Source: Primulina eburnea
Taxonomy: Eukaryota; Streptophyta; Magnoliopsida; Lamiales; Gesneriaceae
NCBI RefSeq assembly: GCF_022965805.1
Contig: NC_133103.1
Coordinates: 28,758,329-28,822,328 of the forward strand
Direction: 5' to 3'
DNA length: 64,000 nucleotides
This document shows, piece by piece, positions 32,301 to 43,815 of the stretch. The notes under the pieces were generated by a model that was not told the DNA's origin, ran no database searches, and saw nothing but the letters and a program-made list of their open reading frames with translations. Every line of letters starts with the position of its first letter. The stretch's first letter is position 1. A program made the position numbers and the translations under genes.

Positions 32301-35300
32301 CTACCCCTTAGAATCACCAAGCTCAAGGTCATTAATGGGAGTTGTTTCCATGCCTTCCTTTATTAATCTAAATTCCTCTTCTGTCAAGCTATTTTTCGCA
32401 TGCGGCATGATCTTGCTATGTGTCTGCTTTTCGACTTCCACAGCCCAGCTATAGATTACCATTCCAATTACTGCAACAAGCATCCCCATGATGTTCTTGA
32501 AAGTCAACTCGGAATCAAATATTAGCCATCCCAAAGTTAATACGCATAACGTTTTCATGTGGCCCAAAACTTGGAAAGAAACAGCCGAAAAACGCCCAAT
32601 GCAAAGGTACTGGCTAATGTTGCAGAACACAGCTAGAGAACATGAAAGGAGCATGAATAACTGCAAATTATTGTCCCGTATTGTTAGTTGTAATAGAAGT
32701 ATTCTTTCCAGTAAGTGAGAGTTAATATATGATGCTATAGAAAGAACATTGATAGGCATAATGGATTCATACCTATGGCTCCGAAAGTGAACTTGTAGTC
32801 CAGAATTAATTTTCCGGAAAGATAGTAGTCGATTATAGGACCGAATATGAGGAGAGAACCAGCTTGAATAGGAGCTGTTTTACTCAATAATTCAAATGAT
32901 CCAATCGAATACTTCTTCTGCAAAGAACCTATTGACTGCATCCAAAAGAATATCATCTAATCAATATTTATGCAGTATAAGAATTCAGGAAAGAAAAGCC
33001 AAGCAGAAAAAGGCTAGAACCAATATCCGATTTGTTCATTAAGTTAGCACTAGTATTTTTTTTAATATTTTCAGCTAGGAGATTGCAGGCGTGAGTCCTT
33101 GGAGCTTGGAGTTGGCAGAGCCTTTTAAGAACAGAGCCCTCAAATCACAATCTTTTAAATTTTAACCAAGTTTGCCTCAAATTAAAAATATTTATCAGTT
33201 TAATGGCGTACTACTTCTGAAGTGTTACCATTAAGATAAAAGGGTTTGGCAAAGAGAAAAAGGTTGAAACATGAAGTAGAAATGAATTAAAATACAACAA
33301 ATTTCCAGAAATGAGTTAAAATACAACAAATTTCCATTTCTATTGAAACAAATCCTACGGACTTTAAGGTCACCAAAGGTCAACAAAATATTTCTAATTA
33401 GTACAACATTCTTTCATTGTTGGCCCCGTATCAAGCTTATGTTAATACACAGCATAGGTGATGCAGAAGTTTTAGACATTAATTCATCTCATCAAGATCA
33501 AATGATATCAAAGAACTTACAAAATTATTAAGGACAAATAACAAAACTAACTCACAATTTGTTGTAAAGATGTTGAGAAAACTGCAACACAAGCACATAT
33601 AAAACCTTTGGCATTCACTTGGACATCAGTCACAGTGCAAACTCCCACGCCTATAACCACCACCACAACGGAGATTTTAACTTCCTTTGTGTACTGTTTA
33701 TTATGAAGGATCCATTCCATTACACAGACGACAGGAATCATGCTCAGTTTTGAGATCTACACCAAAATACAAAGTAAGATCAGCTTAATCAAGAAAAGGA
33801 ATCCTAATTGGATATGTAAAAAACCGATCCCACAAGCTTAGAAGACAGAACGTCATCTCTGAATTTTAAAAGTTTCAAAGAAAATAAAACCGAGAGCTTT
33901 GTTGATATCGTAAATATTGCAGTTTCTAATCTAGAAATCTATTGCGTACTATACCAGCAGCAAAATAGGATCATTGATATCAATAATGAAACATAAACAA
34001 ATGTAGAGGTTTTTTTTTATGCAGACCCCAACTTGACTATATAGCTTTAAGAATGTATATATACCAATCATCATTCAAAGTGTGTGCATGAAAATGGGAA
34101 GACACTTTTAAGTTAACATTAAAATTAATCATATTAATTGCTCGATTGTGAGTAAATCCAATAACTAGGTAAGTAGAATATATAGGTAGGTGTTATTATA
34201 ACATTGGATTAATGTAATGCATCTAAGCATTTATATGGATATGGGTTATAGTTCGAGCATACTTGGTAGAATCCAACTGAGTTTAACATAAGGCTAAGAT
34301 TCATCCCCGTGATAGACATATTTGCAACAATTGAGAACCAAAGAAGCTCCCACAGAGGCACATGCTTTGAGGCAGAAAATCCTGTAGCATTTGATATCGC
34401 ACCAACAAGTGCAGTAACAGCAAAATGGAAGCCAGTCAATGTTGTGGCTGCATGAAGCAAAACAAAAATTAAAATATGAACTTAAAAAGTTCATCCGACA
34501 ATATTAAGTTCCATTAAATAAAGATCGTAGAGTTCCACAATTAACACCACTTTAAAATCTTGATAGATACCAAAATTGGAATAGAAGTCATAAGAAATAT
34601 CACACCATATAACAAATATCAACCCACAAGAATTAGCTCCACAACAAGCATAAATAAAAGAATAAGTTTGAAGCAAAGGACCTGATATCTAAACTCAAAA
34701 GGTGATTCCAAGGTCGAAGTAGGCTGCATAAGGAATTCCAATAACCAAAATAATTAAACTATACATCGGATTCAGAAACCTACATCTTATTTCCTTGATC
34801 CTTCACAAATTTTCAAAGTAACTAAACCAATCACAAAATTAAAAAAAAAAAGAAGGAAACTGAAGCACTAATCAGCAAAAAGAATTACTTCAAATGAGGG
34901 ACCAATAAAGTTTAGGTGCTCAACAGTGGTAAATTAATCATATGGGCACAACCCCGTCGAATTCAAATTAAAAATGTGCACATCCCCAAGCGAGTAACAA
35001 AATGAGTTGATCTCAAGCAGAAAAAGTAAATTACATTCAACGAGATTCACCAAGATACAACAACAATTCCAAAAAAAACATAATACACTAGTGGAGAGGG
35101 AAATTCGGAGGGCCGAGATCCAAGAAATTGAGCCCCATTCAAGCTACAAAAACACATCGCAGAAAGACCCTCAGATGGTGGAACTAACCAAATACGAAAG
35201 CATATCCATTGGTGGACATGAGTTGCTTATTCGCCAGAATGATTCCCACAGAACTGATGACATTCATAGCCCAGGCACCCACATCAGACACTGCTGACGG

Positions 35301-35318
35301 TCTCCTCTCCACCTCCAT
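32301..35318 (-). CDS. URGT: Golgi UDP-rhamnose/UDP-galactose transporter-like protein, five exons
   Basis: Exons on the minus strand are 35318-35189, 34447-34263, 33756-33556, 32935-32773 and 32660-32301, about 345 residues in total. The start (MEVERRPSAVSDVGAWAMN) precedes the first membrane segment as in plant URGT proteins. Family motifs are SSVGIILANKQLMS, TTLTGFHFAVTALVG, KHVPLWELLWFSIVANMS, LMLNSVGFYQ, KGFICACVAVFSTSLQQI, GSFELLSKTAPIQA, NISQYLCIGRFSA and SFQVLGHMKT. The C-terminus ends in ELGDSKG. The triose-phosphate/nucleotide-sugar translocator fold with about ten membrane helices moves nucleotide sugars into the Golgi lumen in exchange for UMP, supplying cell-wall polysaccharide synthesis. 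Introns have GT-AG ends, but exons 4 and 5 do not join in phase: exon 4 ends one base beyond the conserved boundary. This may be an indel, an unusual splice or a sequence error. Choice between rhamnose and galactose cannot be made from sequence. Confidence 0.93.
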
Positions 35319-35760
35319 CTCCGAATCACCAGCCTCAACTGCCAGTTGTTTATCGGGGACCTCAGGAATCAGTAATGGCGGAGGGTTCTTGATTATTACA
35401 GCCGTAGAACAGTGGAGAAAAGCATATAGATCCGCTCCTCACAAGGAATGGGGTAGGGTGAGAAGAATGCGGTGCGTGGATAAGTCTCACATCGGGTATA
35501 CATGCATGATTTTTGCTGCGTGAATGGGAATCGATTCAAGAAATTTGGAGTGTGACTGAGTGTGTGTGTGTGAGACAGAGAGAGAGAGGGAGAGGGAGAG
35601 TACGACGGAGACAGCCGATTGTGATTTGTTCTTTTCCTTCGATGAAAGCGCGAAGGATCCAAACAAAATAAGATTTTGGATGTGTAATAACTGGCAATTG
35701 GAATTCGCATTTGGTTTTTGGTTAAACTTTAAAAATTTATTATTTTAAATTAAACTTTTA
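35319..35760 (-). promoter_or_regulatory. 5' UTR and promoter region of the transporter
   Basis: A stop codon in frame upstream (about 35437) with no intervening ATG supports the start at 35318. A CT/GT-rich microsatellite at about 35556-35602 (CT-rich in the gene's sense) is typical of plant 5' UTRs. AT-rich sequence at 35720-35760 could supply a TATA element, but none is decisive. Confidence 0.5.
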
Positions 35761-36830
35761 CAATACCACCTGTAATATAGTTGACAAAAGATGAAATAAT
35801 TGTAACAAGAAATTAATTCATTTAAATTAAAGTTCAGCCCTTAGAAATATTCAGCAGTCGATAAGTTCAGCTAATGATTTATGCATATATCCGATTATTT
35901 ACCAAGATCTACCGAACTGAATGGACAAGAATACTGAAAATTATCAACAGACATTGATAATATCATATTTGCTACTCAATTTAATAAAACATGACTCCAG
36001 AAAATCTGATATTCAAATAATGTTCGATTCTCTATTTATGAAGTATATATTCAGACTATTTGATTGTTTAGTTATTTCGTTTTCTAAAAAATGACACGTG
36101 ACCAATTGTACGATTGTATTAATAGCCTCAATATGATGCATTATAATCATTCAGATCCGAACGTTAAAAATCATATATAAAAAGCCAACAATTCTCTCAG
36201 CTTGGACTCACACTCACACGATTTATCAACATTTATCATTTAAAGAGCTTTGCTGAATACATGAAGCACATTCTCAAAAGCTTTAACGGATATTTTATAG
36301 ATTATCTTGTATTGTGTTGTACTAACTGATCTCAATAATTATTCTATAATTTGAGTGATTTTTCTAACCGACGGAAATAGTCTCTCTGTTTAGAAGTTTT
36401 TAAAAAGTTTTGAATAAGTTAATAATAAGAGTTTCATTAGGCAGCATTTAAGTCCTACTGAAGTGGGTATTTACAAAAATTATAAATATTAAAGTCTTAT
36501 ATTGAATACCTTTTGAAAACAGGCAGATGTAGAATAATTTTAGTCTTCAAACTTTCAAGAAACAAATATTATGTATTATTTATAGCTTTATTGGTTTTAT
36601 TTTTGTTCACAGAGTTTTGGTTCTCATTACGCATTGCATATCAATTGTCTGCTGATATTTGATGATCGAGATCAAACTTCGGCTATTAACACAGCTGAGG
36701 TCATCTTATATTCAGAAGAAAAGAATATTGTGAGTTATTTATTCATCTCCACTCTAAAGCACCTCCACTGATTATAACAAGATTTATCATAGCATGTTTT
36801 CAATACCTCTGAACATATACATATATACCG
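35761..36830 (+). repeat. Probable LTR and leader of an old copia element
   Basis: A TATA-like box (TATATAAAAAGCC) lies at about 36174-36186, followed by a leader with TAGTCTCTCTG and CCTACTGAAGTGGG, features I associate with copia LTRs. The gag start follows at 36831. The left LTR end and a clear primer site were not found. Confidence 0.5.
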
Positions 36831-37337
36831 ATGGCATCCTTCAAAAAAAATCATATATTCTTGAAGGAAGAGTTCGAAGATTTGAAAATCAGAATGTAGG
36901 CTAATATGGAATCCGAGGACGATGACATGTGGTACGTTATTACTGACAAACCAATCAAAATCATGAAAGCCAACATTGCAATAGCCATTACTGATGGAGC
37001 ACCACAGATGTTAGAGAAACCACGATTAGAATGGACTACCAATGACAAAAATAAGGCAAACTTGGATAACGTGGGAAAAGGCATATTATATAAAACTCTT
37101 GACAAAAACGTATTCAACAAGATCAAGATGTGTATCATTGCGAAGGAGATTTGGGAGAAACAAATCCAAGTTTGTGAGGAAAATGTACAGACGAAGAAAA
37201 ATAAGCTCGCTATTGCAATGCAAAAAATTTAGAATACAAAATAAAGCCCGATAGATCTCTAAATGATTTTGATGAGAGATACATCAGTATTTTCATTGAG
37301 TTGCCAGCTCTTGTAAAAGACTATACCAATAGAGAAG
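36831..37337 (+). pseudogene. Copia gag (UBN2-type) 5' fragment
   Basis: ATG at 36831 gives MASFKKNHIFLKEEFEDLKIRM, then a stop and a continuing frame with DMWYVITDKPIKIMK, AIAITDGAPQMLEKPRLEW and ANLDNVGKGILYKTLDKN. This is the gag of a copia lineage distinct from the element inserted in it. A shift lies near 37230. The gene is cut at 37337 by copia copy 2 and continues at 60331. Confidence 0.85.
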
Positions 37338-39059
37338 TGAAGGAGATCGGTTCCGGTGCCGGATGCGCAACGGAAGTTTCAAAAACATATTTTTGAAATA
37401 ACAAAACCGAGCACCTCACTAGATGTGTAGCAAATAACAAATAAACACAAATCTCATACATAGTGTGTTAGAAATTGTACCGATCGATCTCAATTATTGA
37501 TGTTTTAGGCTTCAACTAAGTTGTAAACAACTTAGCTCTTGAGGGTAGACAATCTACAAGCTTCCAAGAGCACTCCTTGCTCAAATGAATTTTTTCCTTC
37601 AAATTAGGTCCACCACCAACAAAGAAGATCCACTCTACTTTTGTACTAGAAAAAGTAAAGTATTTTTCATTGAGAAAAGAATGCTACCAACAAAAATGAA
37701 GAAGAAAAATTGGGAGAGTATTGGAGGATGAAGTTTCGGCCACTATGATATAGAGTGGAGAGAAGGTAGAGTTTTCTTGGTGTATGAAAAATTAAAAAGT
37801 GCTTTTCAAAGGCATGTTTGTCTTTAACTCAAAAGTTGGCTTCCAACCTTTCACCTTTCCATGCATGCAATTTGGGTTTGTAACAACTACAAAGCCCATA
37901 GACTTTTATTTAAATATCTCAAACACGTTTGAGAGCAATTAAACTTTGCTTGAATTTACTCAAGTTCACTAGCTAAATAATTATTTCCAATTGGACTCTA
38001 CAAAACTCAATGTTTTAATATTGATTCAACACTAGAATTAATTTAATTATTAGGACTCTACTAGGTCCACTAGTGTTTAAATAATTCAACACTTAAATTA
38101 ATTTAATTTAGTCCATAATAATGTTTATGAAAATCAAAATTTTCAAATACATTATTTATTTGAGTCATTTTTTAATTTAGGAACACTTTCACAAATTAAA
38201 AGTTACATTCCTCATAATCCTCTTATAGAAGTCGTACTTATATTTTTCTTGGCGCTTATAAACTCTTTTATAAGCCGTTCAACATATTGAACTATTTTTC
38301 TTCTCAACGGGATCTAGAAATTTAGCACTTTTGTGACCTCCAATGGTTCAATGATACAACTATCAGTGGGTTCATATATCTATGAAATTCAGGACTAAAC
38401 ATGTCCTTATATGAGTATATCTCAATTGTTCCATTCTAATTTATCAACTCCTTGATAATAAAAACGTCATAACTCAAGTCTGAAAGTACCCAACCAATCA
38501 TGTTAAAGGCCTAGCAGCATTGCTTACATGATTCCCTAGGTATCAAATGATAGTTTTTGGAAGAACCGTTCCATTATGGTTAGAGTACAGTACGGTCCCT
38601 TCATCTCATATATCCCGATCGATTCGACAACTATTGGTATATCGAGAGATGTCAAATAATCAATAATATGTTTCATGTCGTAGTTGCATCAATGGTGTAA
38701 TCTAGGAAACCCCCTTTCTTAATTACCACCACACTCTGATCAGATATTTCAAACTACATACACATGATATCACATAGGATATCCAAAGCCGAAGGTAAGT
38801 GGTGAATCCCCGACTACAATGCATCGACTCATATATGTTTCCACAAAACATCCAACCTTGCCACCTGATGACCCCATAAGAGTCGGTAAACAAGTCAAAA
38901 TGTAATGCTAGCATATAGAATCTCAATGTTGTCTCGAGTCATAAGGACTAATGGTGTACAACCATAAACTAGGACGTTTTCACTCGATAAGTGAGAATCA
39001 CTTGGAAAGTCCGTTATGGAGGTTTGTTCAGTGCACTCTACAAGGAGCACCTATCTGCA

Positions 39060-41197
39060 TGTAAAAGCCCGAAAATTTGTGCTTGAAAATTTGCGGAAAA
39101 ATTAAAAATTTTCTTTTTAAAATAATGAAAATGCCTCGTTCATAACATAAACTGATAAATCAAGGTTAATATTCAAAATGGCAGCGGAATCGAAATAACA
39201 GAAAAAGTTTATCTAACGATAATTAAAATGTTTGAGCAATCAAATAATAATAAATGCTAAACTGAGGTCCTCGGGTCCTACTACTGCTGACTCGAGCTGG
39301 CTCACTGGTCCCCGCCCTCGATCCCGATATCATCAGCACCAACAACAATCAAGTCTAGTGAGTCTAAAGACTCAACATGCATATATCGTAAATAACGAGT
39401 AAATAATATAGTAAAATTTTGCATGGGATAAAATTATCATGTCATGGGGCATAATCGTGAAAATAATTTATCAAGGGCAATTATAATACGTGCATAACTG
39501 AACTGAAAATCATAGTGAAAATGTTTGCTCCTTGGAGCCCTGTACTGAAATAGCCTGTAATAATTTTCTCGTGAGATTATGGTCTACGCATGTGGTCCCT
39601 GAACTGAACTGACCGGTAACTGCCGACCGGGCCTGTAACTGGCGACAGGACTTAGTAATGTACGTCTGATCAGACCACTGCCACATTACTGGGTGAAACA
39701 ACTGAACTGACCGGTAACTGACGACTGGGCCTATAACTGGCGACATGACTTAGTAATGCTCTCATAACCGGTAACTGACGACCGGACCGGTAACTGGCGA
39801 CCTGATTTAATTAGGATAGTAAAGTGACCACAAGCAATATCGCATAAATCTCAAAAATGAATATTTTTGCACGTAATATAATTAACCAACATAATTAAAT
39901 ATGAACAATTTCGATATTCTTGCATTAAAATCATGTACTTGCGATATTTAAAAATATCTATATGGCTTGATTGAAGAGTGAAAGAAGATATAAACATGCC
40001 TTGGTTTGTTTTGACAGAAAACAAACGAAATAACGACGCGGCGCGGCGGAGACGGAGTGCTCTTCACTTTCTTACTTTTTCTCTCTTAATTCCTTTAAAC
40101 CAAGCATGCACCATAATTATTATAATAGCGTAAAAATCAAACACGTGATGCATGAACATTTAAAAATATCATGATTTGTGCTCAGGGCGCTGCTAGGACC
40201 AAAAGCTCACCCCGGGTGCGAAATGAACATTTTGCCCCTGGAAACCCATAAATTACCATTTTACCCCTGGACCTCTAAAATTGACCCGAAGCTTACCAAA
40301 CTTCTTAAAATGTCACAAAACATATTTAAAAACATTATTAGACATAAATTCGAGCCCAATTCTCAACTTAATCGATTCGTTTTAAAACTTGGACCGGGGT
40401 CCCGGTTTAACCCGAATCGAACCCAAAAATTAACTAAAATTTTCCCAACTTTTTGCCATAATTTAAAAATACTAAAAGGGTCCTAAACTCTAATATTCCA
40501 GCCCAAAACTCTCGGTTGGGAACCCAAATTTTGCAAAACACCCTCGGCCCTATCTCATTTAGCCACTTCATGCACATATTCCTCACAAAACTCACACCTC
40601 CAACTGTACCCGTCATTCCAGCCATGAACTCACCTACTGTGGACTTATTCTAGACACTAAGGAACGCCCCTGAACCAAACCACCAGCCCCATGCAGCCTC
40701 CCCCACCATCACGATCGCTAGGAACCCAAATCTCCCCCAACCGCTTCTCCCTCGTTCGAACGTGAAATGCACCTAGAAATCCTAATGCGTGAACTTTTAA
40801 AATTTCATGAATTAAATTCTACCATGCATGAATTATGCATAAAATGCATAAAAATAATTAAACACATAATTAATGAAATAAACATTCATTTAATGCTTTA
40901 AAACAATTAAATAAAATACCAAAGAAGTTTAATAACTTGCATGCATGCCAACTTTTTAAAATACATTTACTAACATGCTAAATTACCGCTTCTTAAATAA
41001 GTCTTTATTAACTTATCTCAATATTCCATCTCCAGACCGGCATCACTTATTTAACTGAAAAGATAACAATTAAACTACTGCGTAAAATAAATAAATTTAA
41101 AGAAAAGAATTTAAATACTCATACAATAAAAATCATTTTAATTTTAAATACTAGAATCATGCATGACTTATACGTAGTTTGATTTACGGGTTCTACA
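39060..41197 (-). repeat. 3' LTR of the LARD-like element
   Basis: It runs from TGTAAAAGCCCG to GGGTTCTACA on the plus strand and contains six short hairpins between 39613 and 39804. A near-identical copy is at 43816-45950 and a diverged solo copy at 54569-59544. Confidence 0.93.
39613..39804. repeat. Three pairs of 5-8-5 hairpins in the LARD LTR
   Basis: Hairpins start at 39613, 39632, 39711, 39730, 39768 and 39787. Each has 5-bp arms (CCGGT/ACCGG or CCTGT/ACAGG and variants) around an 8-base loop AACTGVCG. Members of a pair are exactly 19 bp apart. The cluster recurs at about 44365-44560 and, inverted, at 56893-57090. Confidence 0.75.
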
Positions 41198-41245
41198 ATC
41201 CTTCCCCCCTTAAAAGAATTTCGTCCTCGAAATTCGCTTATCCTT
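41198..41245 (-). other. Polypurine tract with remnant of a chromovirus polyprotein end
   Basis: In the minus sense this reads as NFEDEILLRGEGL followed by a stop that falls in the LTR. That is the usual C-terminal end of chromovirus polyproteins, overlapping the polypurine tract AAGGGGGGAAGGAT. It shows that the non-coding element derives from a coding one. Confidence 0.75.
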
Positions 41246-43796
41246 GATAAACAAAAAGTTTGGACTCTTGATTCTAGAATCCTAATAATCCACGCTTCCG
41301 ATGCGCTACTCTGATAAGATAAATATTAAGCTGTCCTTACGTCTCCTCAATCCTAAATAAATTTGTTTATCAAAATCCTCATTTGTGAATCACAACTTAA
41401 AACAACTTATGATGACTTAGTTCTATTCGACTATAGCCCCGAATTATGACTTATCCCGCAGTTTCTCATACTAGAGATGGATGTTTAAACTTATCGCACC
41501 TCACTTTTCTCATACTATACTCGTAACCTTCATCGACCTATTATATCAGCATTTATGCAGTTCGACTTAAGAAACCTTTGTACCAGAATTTAATGATCGA
41601 ATTTTATTCTCAGTAGAACGCTTAAAGGTTAAACCTTATCTCAACCTCATAATAAGATTAGCCCAAGATCCTTGAATCGTATCTTTATCTTATGGCACCA
41701 AACTTACATAACCTAACTATTTAGAAGTACATCCCAATAACGTTGTTGCAAATCTTAAGTTCAAGTGATCTTAATCCATAAAACCCAAAATATACGATAC
41801 AGATCTTCCATCTAAATAATAAAATTATTCTAGCACCAATTACTTGATTAAACTATTTCACTTATAATTAGAATAAAGTTGAGACCTAAGACCCTTGGAC
41901 TTTCCTTATTGAAGCGAATGTCGCATTCTTACGTATCTTGAATGCTCAATTAATACTAGCATATAAAACTTAATAAGTTCTCCTATGATAATGATGGGCT
42001 AACTCTAATAAATCGACTTCACTTATAACCCATAAATTTTAGAATCCTCATATCAAGATTTCAGATTTCTTACTCGATAAAAATCTTAATATTTTTTCTT
42101 TGATAACCTATGATGAACACAACTCGTTTCTTTTGGTTTTTATTTCACTCAAAATTTCCGTATGAACAAATATCCCTTAAATTTGAAATTCAAACTTACC
42201 TTATCCAAATAGCTTTGAATAAAATAATTCCAATACGCATATCCGTTTAGGCCCAAGTTTGTTAATGACTTCCAAAATTTCTCAAGACAAGGTGTCTACC
42301 TCACTTCTTAGTGCGTCTACCAATTAAACTAACCATCATCATACCCAACTTTCTTAAAAATTTTAAATTCTCATAAGGTATAATCTTAACTGTTAAGATC
42401 ATGACTAAAACTTGTGACAGATCAAATTATGTTCCCAAAAGTTTACTAACTCAATGTCTATCCTTATAACTTAACTAACCGATCAAATTTTCCTTAAATC
42501 GTCATCACTTTAAATTCTTAATTTGTCACAACATTATTTCACTAACACTTAAATTTTCACGCCTAATATTGATTCATCCTACGATGTCCTTGGTTACTAT
42601 TCATTATAACATTATAACCCAAATATCTAAATATTCTATATTTCCTCCGAGCCTAAATAACCGAAAATTCCTATCATTTAAACCGTTCAATCCTCACTTA
42701 CTACTAAATAAGTTTTCAAATTTCTTAAAATTGTAGAATTAATTCTTACTTTCCTCGAATATCCTCCAATTTTTTCCTAAATCTCGAAATTCCACAATTA
42801 CCCATTAGTTCTTAGTATTCCCAATTTCATTTTTATAGATTTCCCGCATCATAAGGTTCCATAGCTTTAAGTTTATTAAACCCGAAATTAATTCCCATAA
42901 CACGTCTTACATTCCTATAAATACTTAAAATTCCAAGTGTTTTTCAAAAGCTCGCAATTACATCCTTAAAATTTTGAAACTTGCAATCTGGCCCTTACAG
43001 TTCTTCAAATTTACATTTTGGCCCTACAACTCTTCGAAATTTGCATCATTGTCCCCATAAAATTTTCCATCTTTACCTCATTAAACTTTTAGCTTCTCGA
43101 ACTCGAAATTTAATCCCAAAATTCGGTAAATTCGAAAATAGTCCCTTAGAATTTTATTTTTGAACCTAGGTCCTCAAATCATTGGTTATTACAATTATGT
43201 CCTTAAAATTCTCAATTCCTAAAATTCAATCCTTAAATCCCACTATGTAGAGCATGCATCCTAAATAAATTCTCATAATTAATCTTACATTTCCATAGAT
43301 AATTAAAATCCTCAAATTGTACATTTATAATCCTAAATATTGTCGTAGTCTTCGAATCGCTATTGCTTATATGAAATCCTCAAAAATTTACTCGACTAAC
43401 AACCAAGAACCATTAATAATTTCTTAGAAATTCTACAAATCTCAAAAGCATTCATAATTTTTAAGATTAACTTATAACCCATAAGGAGGACATCAACACT
43501 ACTGACCTAAAAATTAATATAGTCAAATCATTTTCAACCTCTCCTAAATCCCAATATTCGAATTCTTAGATATGTCCAATTCCAAACGTACCCAAAATGC
43601 ATAATTCAATAATTTATTATTATTATTTTTTAAATAAACACTAAACAATTAAAATCTGAACGTAAAAACATTTCATGAAAACATGCTGTTAAAATAATTG
43701 ATGCTTTAAATAAAATGCTGAAATGTAAAACTTACAGACCGAAGACGTGACTTCGTGAGCTTCTCGTGGTCAGTAATAGTACAACCCATTACAGAA
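41246..43796 (-). other. Non-coding interior of the LARD-like element
   Basis: About 2.5 kb of AT-rich DNA without open frames of note. Around 42960-43240 it has degenerate repeats in which GGCCCT or GTCCCT alternate with AAATT-rich segments every 30-45 bp. No gag or pol similarity was seen. Confidence 0.8.
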
Positions 43797-43800
43797 TCAT

Positions 43801-43814
43801 TGTTCTGATACCAG
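43801..43814 (-). other. Primer binding site of the LARD-like element
   Basis: In the minus sense the sequence is TGGTATCAGAAC, one base from the initiator-Met tRNA complement, close to the LTR at 43816. Confidence 0.85.
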
Positions 43815-43815
43815 C

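Noticed and set aside
34209..34494. Alternative open frames overlapping exon 2 of the transporter
   Set aside because: Only the frame joined by GT-AG sites at 34447 and 34263 encodes the conserved transporter residues; the others read through introns.
36906..37232. Possible host gene of 108 residues
   Set aside because: Residues match copia gag of the UBN2 type, and the frame continues upstream through a stop and downstream after a 23-kb insertion.
40021..40060. GC-rich GACGCGGCGCGGCGG patch as a paired-word array
   Set aside because: It is a single short patch in the LARD LTR without pairs or period.
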